Below are positions 6,438 to 13,085 of a DNA stretch of 15,913 nt, piece after piece. Source of the stretch: Candidatus Njordarchaeum guaymasense (GTDB lineage: Archaea; Asgardarchaeota; Njordarchaeia; Njordarchaeales; Njordarchaeaceae). The first letter of the stretch is position 1, and each line of letters opens with the position of its first letter. The notes under the pieces were generated by a model that did not search any database, was not told where the DNA came from, and was given only the letters and a program-made list of their open reading frames with translations. Where the stretch lies: contig JAUQYT010000215.1 of assembly GCA_030587605.1 (NCBI GenBank), forward strand, positions 1 to 15,913. Reading direction: 5' to 3'. A program made the position numbers and the translations under genes.

Positions 6438-6935
6438 ATGACGGGCATTCCAGAGCAGTTCAAAGTGAATCGAGAGGTCAAGACAGGAGTCCGTAGACTC
6501 ACTGATGTCTTCGGTGGCCTTGAGCATTCTCCTGCTATCTTGGGATTGTACAGGAATAGGGGAGACGCATTGAAGTTTCTTGACCGTGTAGGCTTGAGAG
6601 TGATAGATACGAACGACTATATGTATGTCGATCCTTGGGATGGACGCATCACAGCTGGCAGGAGGTATATTCTCGAAGAAGAATCAAGGATTCTATACCT
6701 CGATGTAATACATGAGTTAGTCCATGTGAAGCAGTGGTTTGAGGGCAAGGAGCTATACGACAGGCGTTATAGTTACATCGAAAGACCAACGGAGTTGAAG
6801 GCTTACACCGTTGTAGTAGAGGAAGCCCGGCGAATAGGACTCGCCGAAAAGGAAATCGTCGAGTATCTTGAGGTTCCATGGATTTCGAAAAAGGAATTGC
6901 AGCTAATGGCAAAGAAGCTTGGCGTTACGCCATAG
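6438..6935 (+). CDS. Small HExxH zinc-metallopeptidase-like protein (minigluzincin-type)
   Basis: This 165-residue soluble protein contains HELVH (His92, Glu93, His96), the zinc-binding and catalytic signature of metallopeptidases. Then comes ERPTELKAY, with Glu119 about 23 residues after the second His, a good candidate for the third zinc ligand of gluzincins. The whole protein is hardly larger than the minimal catalytic fold. It has no signal peptide or TM segment, so it acts in the cytoplasm if it acts as a peptidase; other HExxH proteins of this size are regulators that cleave one partner. The start is ATG 6438 after AAGGAGG (6421-6427). A TATA-like GTATTTAG lies near 6382-6390. It converges on the 7022-8131 gene with an 86-bp gap. 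The substrate is unknown. Confidence 0.7.
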   Translation: MTGIPEQFKVNREVKTGVRRLTDVFGGLEHSPAILGLYRNRGDALKFLDRVGLRVIDTNDYMYVDPWDGRITAGRRYILEEESRILYLDVIHELVHVKQWFEGKELYDRRYSYIERPTELKAYTVVVEEARRIGLAEKEIVEYLEVPWISKKELQLMAKKLGVTP

Positions 6936-7021
6936 CTCAGACTTTCAGTTCTTGCATTGTGGAGTTCTTTACACGATTCCAGCGCACGCTATACTTATAC
7001 TATTCGCAATCCTATGAAGGC

Positions 7022-8131
7022 CTACCGTCGCCTCTTTTTTCCATACAATTGAGACGGGTCTACATAGTACTCGCCCTTGCAGATTTCTTCTACAAGGTCA
7101 AGAAGTTTATCGTCGATGGAAAGCTGTTCTTTCAAATCATCTCGACTCATTTCCCATTCCCATAGTGTATTGATGCACTTTCTTGCCCAGGTATTGAGCT
7201 TCAAAATTTCGTTGGCGACTGTAGCGACTTGCTTGTTCTCCTTCTCTTTCATTACGTTGTCCAATATTGTTTGCTCAAGCTCGTATAAGTTCTTCTTATC
7301 AGTATTGTGCCAAGCCCCGTCGAAAAACGGAACAGCTTCCTTTTTCTGGTCCTCTACGAATGAAGAGACAGATGGCCCAACAATCACCCAGCCTCTCTCA
7401 ATCGATTTCAAGGAAGAGTCTGCCTTATCGTCATATTTGCAGACGATGACTGTTCTCGGTATCTCCGGGTTTTCGCGCTCCTTCGACAGAATATTTGAAA
7501 TGGTGTCAATACCCTCTTTTGAAGGGTTTTGAGCAAATATCACCTTTCTATTTGGCGATAAGATTGCCAGCAATCCAAGATCGAGTTCAATTGAGGAATC
7601 AATCAAGAAAGGTTGGCGTGTAAGTAGAAGATGGAACAGCACTGAAAGATTCTCCATGCCAAGTTTTTGAACGGAGCCTGCCAGGATAGATGGCGCTAGC
7701 GAAGTAAGACTTTTCAGTTGAGGACTTAGGTCACAGGATGACTCAGTCATCCAAAGTTCAATCATCTCTCTAATATCAGGCTTCGAAGCATCCCCATTCA
7801 TGATTATGATTTCCCTTAATGATAGAGCGCCATCGGAAACCTTTGCTATCCACTCACGTTCAGCTTCTTCCTCTATCCCGACAACGGTCAAACTATATAG
7901 AGTCTCTCCACCTCTGACCTCGGGCATCGGCGCGGTGAAACTCTTGGATACACAGAGATTTTCGTCCACCCTAAAACTCTTAGTTTCCACACCACCGAGA
8001 CCAACTGATTCCCGAGTAATCGTTTTTAGAGCCTCTTTTCCAAGGTCTTCTTCCAGTGATTTAGGTAGCATATGGACCGGCATGTACCCATAGGTCATAT
8101 CGAATATGCTGAGGATAACCCCCTTGACCAT
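7022..8131 (-). CDS. Cytosolic protein with longin-like N-terminus, possibly DENN-like (unknown function)
   Basis: I prefer ATG 8131 (369 residues, beginning MVKGVILSIFD). An in-frame TTG at 8164 would add 11 polar residues but has no ribosome-binding site. The first ~105 residues alternate strands and helices in the order of a longin/roadblock-type fold (KGVILSIFD, a helix around EEDLGKEALKTI, strands ending ETLYSLTVVGIE, then helices). The middle (about 145-270) contains ENLSVLFHLLLTRQPFLI and further strands (RKVIFAQNP, PRTVIVCKYD), faintly reminiscent of the cDENN core of longin-DENN proteins. The C-terminal ~90 residues are helical and end in basic GKKRRR. No TM segment or catalytic motif was seen. 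The fold assignment is by eye only. The promoter may be an AT-rich ATAAAACTTAA (about 8200-8212, minus strand). It is divergent from the LamG surface-protein gene. Confidence 0.65.
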   Translation of the reverse strand: MVKGVILSIFDMTYGYMPVHMLPKSLEEDLGKEALKTITRESVGLGGVETKSFRVDENLCVSKSFTAPMPEVRGGETLYSLTVVGIEEEAEREWIAKVSDGALSLREIIIMNGDASKPDIREMIELWMTESSCDLSPQLKSLTSLAPSILAGSVQKLGMENLSVLFHLLLTRQPFLIDSSIELDLGLLAILSPNRKVIFAQNPSKEGIDTISNILSKERENPEIPRTVIVCKYDDKADSSLKSIERGWVIVGPSVSSFVEDQKKEAVPFFDGAWHNTDKKNLYELEQTILDNVMKEKENKQVATVANEILKLNTWARKCINTLWEWEMSRDDLKEQLSIDDKLLDLVEEICKGEYYVDPSQLYGKKRRR

Positions 8132-8525
8132 CTTAGAGTTTCCCTGACCTTTTTGATTGATCAAACAAGAGTAGTGGAGCTAGTAGAATCATTAAGAGGA
8201 CTTAAGTTTTATTGAAGTGTTGTGAGGTTCGCAGATAATTCGTGTTGCATGCCGAGCGGGTTCACAGCCAGCAAGCGCTGTTCTCAGGAGTTCCAAGAAA
8301 GCACTAAAAAGCCCGATTTCCAGTTGTCAAACATCGTGCTGGCAATGTCTATCCGTTCCTTGTAATAATTGTGATCTCCGCAAACAAGATAGCTAGATGC
8401 CTAGATTTTCGGAAAGATATATGTTTCAGATTAAAGAGAGTACCGTAGGAGTAGCAGAATCTGCAGAACGGTCATCACTGAGAATGGGCTTACTAGCCCT
8501 GCTACAGATCCATTGGGGGATGTCT
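8132..8525. other. Divergent intergenic region with promoter block of the first LamG gene
   Basis: The region contains the probable minus-strand promoter near 8200-8212. On the plus strand, a 55-bp block (8370-8424) is nearly identical to 12920-12974 upstream of the second LamG gene. A leader of about 80 bases follows, with short inverted repeats (GGGCT-tact-AGCCC and GCAGA-TCTGC types near 8458-8505) and a GGGGGATG ribosome-binding site (about 8515-8522). The open frame from ATG 8397 crosses the promoter block and is not taken as coding. Confidence 0.6.
8370..8424 (+). promoter_or_regulatory. Conserved promoter block of LamG gene 1 (BRE/TATA-like)
   Basis: About 49 of 55 bases match 12920-12974, including the perfect shared stretch CTAGATTTTCGGAAAGATAT. 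The GGAAA (8411-8415) followed by GATATATG (8416-8423) fits a BRE/TATA pair, predicting transcription start near 8445. The upstream half (TGTGATCTCCGCAAAC) is equally conserved and may bind a shared regulator. Confidence 0.7.
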
Positions 8526-11500
8526 ATGAACGGAGCAAGGAGAAAGGCTACTAAAATACTTGTTCTCACCATCTTCATCTTAGTTGTTGCTCATCTTCAG
8601 GTTTCACCGGTTGCGGCGGATTACTCGCAGTGTTCCAGAGCTGGTTGGAAGGTCATAACAGGCACAGAAGAAGCAACCATCCCCAACATTGACGCTGATG
8701 ACGGCTATTTCTACGTTGTCAGAGGCGCACAAACAGGAACGATCCCCCGACGGCTGGCCGCATCAACATCCTCGGTTAACATTCTTGCTGGAGATCCCTG
8801 GGGAGGAAACCAGCTCTCACATCTCTATTCGAGCGATAACGTATACTGGAACATGACGTCAGAGAGTGGATCAGGCAACTACTATCCAGGTAGCTATGCG
8901 CCCCTAGGGCAAACAAGCTGGAAGAGCGGCTCTCTCGCAAACCTGAATTCAGATGATGGTAATTACATGACGTTCGAGAGCTATTCAGCTTACAGTCAAT
9001 ATGGATTGAGATTTGACGGAACATACAATATTAACGCAGGAAACAAGGCAGGCCTGTCTCTCAGCGCGCCCAAGCAGAATTTCACGATAGAGCTGAGAGT
9101 GAAATGGAATGCTATCCCTCCGCTGTCTGCCCAAGAGACACTCATAGAGAAAATATCGTATCCATACGGGTACCATCTCTGGTACAATGTTATGGAGTAT
9201 GGTAAGGTTCACCTGATGGGGGATCTAAATTGGGATGAACCCGTGTACTCAGAGGTGACTTATGACCTTACGCCAACAGTCGGGGTATGGTACCACCTTG
9301 CATGGGTACGCAATGATCGCAACATGTATCTCTACTTGAATGGAATCCGAAACGCCTCTGCTCCTCCAGAAGACACCTACCCCCGACCCACCACCGCCAG
9401 CTTCCGAATAGGAGGTTACAGCGCCTCAGAAAGTTCCTGGTATGTTACTCTCGATGAGGTGGCGGTGTGGAACTCCTCGAAGTGGACTGGGTCAAGTTTC
9501 ACGGTGCCAACAAGCCCCTACCTGGGCAGCGAGCCGAATCTATGCGGGCTATGGCACCTAGATGAAGGAGACGGCATGGTCGCCCATGACTCCTCACCCA
9601 ACCACTACGACGGAACAGCAACCAATACACCCTTATGGGTTGCCGGATACACGTTTTTCAGCAACCCACCGTGCCCGACTCAGTACGCGCTTCAATTCGA
9701 CGACACGTACCGAATCAACGTCGGAAACAAGGCGGCGCTGAACCTCACAGCACCATTCACAATCGAGCTGAAAGTCAAGTGGAACAAGCAGCTCGTCTTT
9801 CCAAATGATAAATACATTATCGGTAAATTCGACGGACCGAAAGGGTACGCAATATGGCTGGAACCTAAGTCAGATGGCAGCGTCACCATACACGGCCAGA
9901 TAAACGGTCAGGACTTCACCCCCCCATATATGAAGGTCTCAGTCGACTACAATTTCCGACCACAAACGGGCGCCTGGCAGCACCTAGCCTGGGTGCATGA
10001 TGGAACTCAAATGAGGATCTACGTCAATGGAACCAATCGCGCTCAAGTAATGACATCGTATCTGCCATACAATGGACTCGCGCCATTCATAATTGGCGGA
10101 TCTGATATATTCTCTGGTCAAGCTGACAACGTCACTCTAGACGAGGTAGCTGTCTGGAGCTACACAAAGTACACGGCAAATTTTGCCCCACCTACAGAAC
10201 CTTATGCTGGAAATGAAGCAAACTTGCGAGGGCTGTGGCACTTGGACGAGGGAAGTGGAGCCACTGTTCACGATACCTCGTCCTACCATAATGATGGAAC
10301 CGCAACGAGCACAGCTATATGGGCCGCAGGTTACCATCGAGCTCAAATCTTGGATCTAGTGTTTTCAGGAGCAAGCAATACTTACACGTGGCAGAGCCTT
10401 ACGTGGAAGACGGACTTGAGCTGCACTCTGGGAAATGCTAACGCCACGATTCAGCTCTTCAACTGGACATCCGGAAGTTATAAAACATCAGGAGCCGGCT
10501 ACTTAAACTACATTACAAGCTCAACGCCAAACGTGGACGAGACTAAGATCCAGACAATAAGCCTCAACCCCACTCAATTCAGGAACCCAGGCAACAGCAC
10601 TTGGAAGATGAAGATCACGTTGTTCAGGGCAACTGCATCTTTACTCCAGTTGAAGTGTGACTTGGCAGAGTATAGCTCAACAGTTCCAGGAGCAGAAGTT
10701 GAATTCCTATCGCTCCTCCCCGACAGGAACATCAAGAGTGGCGTGTCAGCGCTTAACCTTACCGTAGAGGTCAGGTGCAATGTATCTGCTCCCATCCAGT
10801 ACCTCTACCTGTTTGACTATTCGCAGAGCACATACCAGCTTAAGAATGTCTCAACAATAGGCATGACGGACTTAACGATTTTCATTGACGTCACCTCGGG
10901 GATGGCAGATTACCTCTCATCGACAGGTGAGGTGAAGATCAAGCTCAACTCAACATATCCTGGAAACTACTACATGAGTGTCGACTTTGTTCAGTGGGGT
11001 CTCAAGTACAATGAACCCAAGTGGGAGATCGAGTATAGAGTGGATTACCAAGCAACGATCCCAAAGAATGAGATCACCAAGCTCCAGGTTAAACTCAAGA
11101 GCGGCTTGGATAGAACGGCCGAGGTTGCCTATCTATTAATGTATAATTACACAATTAGTTCCTGGACACCGATTATTGAGGATGTTAACCATACTTCGAT
11201 GTTGACTCAGTGGTATAACACGACGACGCCGTCAGCCATCCAGGGATTCATCAGGTCGGATGGGTGCCTAAACGTCACTTTTTATTCGTACGATACGAAC
11301 TGGACGACCATCAACGTTTCTACTGATCACTTGGCGATCTGGGTGGAGTCACCAACACTGGATTCCACACCCCCTTCACCCATAAGTAATTTAGTTGTGG
11401 TTAGCTCAACAGAGAACTCAGTCGCTTTAACCTGGACAGCGCCCGGAGATGACTTGGATAGCGGGATCGTTGCAGGTTACGAGGTGAAGTACTCTACATC

Positions 11501-12317
11501 AGGGCCGGTAGGTACGTCTAACTGGGATTCTGCGACGACTTACAGTGTGTCGTGGACGCTGCTTCCAGCGGGTAGCATGGAGAATCTCGTCGTTTTGGGA
11601 TTGAGTCCTGATACTACTTACTGGTTTGCAGTTAAGGGATACGATGAGGTTCCGAACCGTGGTGGCATCTCGAATAGTCCAAGTGGGAAGACTAGTGACC
11701 TCGTTGCGCCTGCGGTGATAGATGATCTCGTCGCCGGTAGTCCCGCGGTTGACTCAATTACTCTAGGTTGGACGGCGCCCGGCGACAACGGTTATGATGG
11801 AACTGCTATTGGATATACTGTTAGGTATTCTACGTCCGGACCGATAACTGATGAGAGCTGGGAATCCGCAACATCATATGTCCAGTCTTGGGCACCGATG
11901 GCTGCGGGGGGTAACGAGACCCATGCTGTCTATGGGTTGAACTCCAGTACCCGGTACTGGTTCGCGATCAAAGCGTATGACGAAGCTTATAATTATGGTG
12001 CGATCTCGAACTGCGTGGAGGGGACGACAACTTCTCCTCAGCAGGTCGGTGGTGGGTCACTTGGTTCTCTTCTGTTGGTTGTCATTCCTGTCTCATTGAT
12101 CGTGGTGGCTGGGGTTGGCGTAGTTGGGTTGAAGGTGATGGGTCGGTCGAGGCAGGTTGGTTCGAAGTCCCCGTTCAGGAAGAGAAGCAAGACTCTAGAG
12201 GGGGTCGCTAGACCCAAGCTGCGTGAGTATGTGGGGGAATCGGGGGTTGTTCCTCAGCCCAAGAAGAGGGCCAAGTTCGAGGAAGAAAGCGGCGCCGAGA
12301 AAAATGAGAAGAAATGA
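8526..12317 (+). CDS. Secreted LamG/FN3 surface protein with C-terminal membrane anchor (LamG gene 1)
   Basis: From ATG 8526 this encodes 1263 residues. A signal peptide (MNGARRKATK, hydrophobic core, cleavage near PVAA-D, residue 31) leads into a unique N-terminal region. Two LamG/concanavalin-like domains follow (about 159-378 and 387-606), each with YHLAWV/QHLAWV, a YLNG/YVNG strand and LDEVAVW, and linked by WHLDEGxG repeats (343, 571). A beta-rich region comes next, then two FN3 domains (about 946-1058 and 1058-1170, each with LxWTAPGD and TYWFAxKxYDE). A TM helix (about 1178-1204) and a basic cytoplasmic tail close the protein. Many N-x-S/T sequons suit a glycosylated archaeal surface protein; adhesion or glycan binding is likely. 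The upstream ATG 8397 lies inside the promoter block conserved with gene 2, where the paralog has no ATG, so it is rejected. ATG 8526 has GGGGGATG upstream, as gene 2 has GGAGGAG. Confidence 0.9.
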   Translation: MNGARRKATKILVLTIFILVVAHLQVSPVAADYSQCSRAGWKVITGTEEATIPNIDADDGYFYVVRGAQTGTIPRRLAASTSSVNILAGDPWGGNQLSHLYSSDNVYWNMTSESGSGNYYPGSYAPLGQTSWKSGSLANLNSDDGNYMTFESYSAYSQYGLRFDGTYNINAGNKAGLSLSAPKQNFTIELRVKWNAIPPLSAQETLIEKISYPYGYHLWYNVMEYGKVHLMGDLNWDEPVYSEVTYDLTPTVGVWYHLAWVRNDRNMYLYLNGIRNASAPPEDTYPRPTTASFRIGGYSASESSWYVTLDEVAVWNSSKWTGSSFTVPTSPYLGSEPNLCGLWHLDEGDGMVAHDSSPNHYDGTATNTPLWVAGYTFFSNPPCPTQYALQFDDTYRINVGNKAALNLTAPFTIELKVKWNKQLVFPNDKYIIGKFDGPKGYAIWLEPKSDGSVTIHGQINGQDFTPPYMKVSVDYNFRPQTGAWQHLAWVHDGTQMRIYVNGTNRAQVMTSYLPYNGLAPFIIGGSDIFSGQADNVTLDEVAVWSYTKYTANFAPPTEPYAGNEANLRGLWHLDEGSGATVHDTSSYHNDGTATSTAIWAAGYHRAQILDLVFSGASNTYTWQSLTWKTDLSCTLGNANATIQLFNWTSGSYKTSGAGYLNYITSSTPNVDETKIQTISLNPTQFRNPGNSTWKMKITLFRATASLLQLKCDLAEYSSTVPGAEVEFLSLLPDRNIKSGVSALNLTVEVRCNVSAPIQYLYLFDYSQSTYQLKNVSTIGMTDLTIFIDVTSGMADYLSSTGEVKIKLNSTYPGNYYMSVDFVQWGLKYNEPKWEIEYRVDYQATIPKNEITKLQVKLKSGLDRTAEVAYLLMYNYTISSWTPIIEDVNHTSMLTQWYNTTTPSAIQGFIRSDGCLNVTFYSYDTNWTTINVSTDHLAIWVESPTLDSTPPSPISNLVVVSSTENSVALTWTAPGDDLDSGIVAGYEVKYSTSGPVGTSNWDSATTYSVSWTLLPAGSMENLVVLGLSPDTTYWFAVKGYDEVPNRGGISNSPSGKTSDLVAPAVIDDLVAGSPAVDSITLGWTAPGDNGYDGTAIGYTVRYSTSGPITDESWESATSYVQSWAPMAAGGNETHAVYGLNSSTRYWFAIKAYDEAYNYGAISNCVEGTTTSPQQVGGGSLGSLLLVVIPVSLIVVAGVGVVGLKVMGRSRQVGSKSPFRKRSKTLEGVARPKLREYVGESGVVPQPKKRAKFEEESGAEKNEKK

Positions 12318-12540
12318 CTGAACCAACCCGACGGAAGTCCAGTAATCTCAACCGCGCCTCCCAATGCCATTTTGAATAGGGGTTTTTCCCGATTTGATCC
12401 GCCCCCTGTGAGATCTATTCGAGCTCCAGTACTCAATGAAATCTTTATGTCAGGGCGTTGAAACTCCCAAGGTGGTAACTGGGACTGCTCCCTTAAACAT
12501 GGTGTTGTTGGTGGCGTAAAACTCGGATAGATCTCCTTTT
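12318..12540 (-). pseudogene. Possible degraded coding remnant on the minus strand
   Basis: Minus-strand reading gives GDLSEFYATNNTMFKGAVPV then TTLGVSTP before TGA (12452-12450). The adjacent frame continues with DIKISLSTGARIDLTGGG and PLFKMALGGAVEITGL down to about 12320. The two pieces look like one beta-rich coding stretch broken by a frameshift, with no start codon and no promoter. Alternatively it is chance open sequence. On the plus strand, GGGG-TTTTT-CCC (12379-12390) could serve as a T5 terminator for the LamG gene ending at 12317. Confidence 0.25.
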
Positions 12541-12576
12541 GTTTGCCTTGCGCATCATTTTATAGTATTAGTATGA

Positions 12577-12774
12577 CCAAGCAAAACCAAGCCCAAGGAG
12601 ATTCTTGAAACACTACCTCTAAAACTCTCCAAGATTACAGCGCTTCTTAAACAACGAAAATGATTAATTAGAAATCCTAGTCAGACAGTTAGAATTACCA
12701 AGACTGAACATGTAGGGCACATGCGAGTTGACCCGGAAAGACTAATCCGCGAATGGAAAGGATTGATTAACTGA
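12577..12774 (+). pseudogene. Possible broken small gene interrupted by an in-frame TGA
   Basis: One frame runs from 12577 to TGA 12772-12774 with a single internal TGA at 12661. Before it the translation is KPKEILETLPLKLSKITALL, then KQRK. After it come LIRNPSQTVRITKTEHVG and HMRVDPERLIREWKGLIN. Together (about 65 residues) they resemble a small winged-helix regulator with DNA-binding helix and wing. A TATA-like TTTTATAG (about 12558-12565) and ATG 12573 lie just ahead, but that ATG is out of frame. This suggests two lesions (nonsense and start/frame). Chance cannot be excluded. Confidence 0.3.
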
Positions 12775-12919
12775 GGCCCTTTCGTTTCGACCCCGAATGT
12801 ATCTTCACGGCTCCTATTATCCTGACTGATGCGCTAGTAACTCATCAAGCCATACAGAAACTTCCTTTTCGAATTTTCGAACATTCTACTAACGATTCCT
12901 CCGTTTTCAGGCGCTTGAT

Positions 12920-12974
12920 TGTGATCTTCGCAAACAAAAAGGCTAGAATCCTAGATTTTCGGAAAGATATATGT
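12920..12974 (+). promoter_or_regulatory. Conserved promoter block of LamG gene 2 (BRE/TATA-like)
   Basis: This matches 8370-8424 at about 49 of 55 positions. It contains GGAAA (12961-12965) and GATATATG (12966-12973), predicting transcription start near 12995-13000 and a leader of about 90 bases. The leader has small hairpins GTCT-act-AGAC (about 12981-12991) and GGGG-aagt-CCCC (about 13004-13015), then GGAGGAG ahead of ATG 13086. Confidence 0.7.
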
Positions 12975-13085
12975 TCCCCCGTCTACTAGACGAGTAACCA
13001 ATGGGGGAAGTCCCCAGCGTAGAGGATCGATCGTAACGCGAGATAAGGTTTCCAGCCCAGTAGGAGTTCATTGGAGGAGACCTCT

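Larger units (their letters stand above)
12318..13085. other. Gap between tandem LamG genes: coding relics then promoter of gene 2
   Basis: The 768-bp interval carries a possible T5 terminator (12383-12387), the two putative coding relics, a CATGT/ACATG inverted repeat (12709-12723), and a stretch without recognisable features from about 12775 to 12900. The conserved promoter block and leader of the second LamG gene follow. The gap is much longer than needed for one promoter and looks like decayed sequence. Confidence 0.5.

Noticed and set aside
7077..7532. 151-codon plus-strand ORF
   Set aside because: Antisense shadow of the longin-like gene: Ser/Phe-rich complement of Lys/Glu-rich coding.
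8397..8525. N-terminal extension of LamG gene 1 from ATG 8397
   Set aside because: It crosses the conserved promoter block, the paralog has no ATG there, and a canonical signal peptide starts at ATG 8526 with a good ribosome-binding site.
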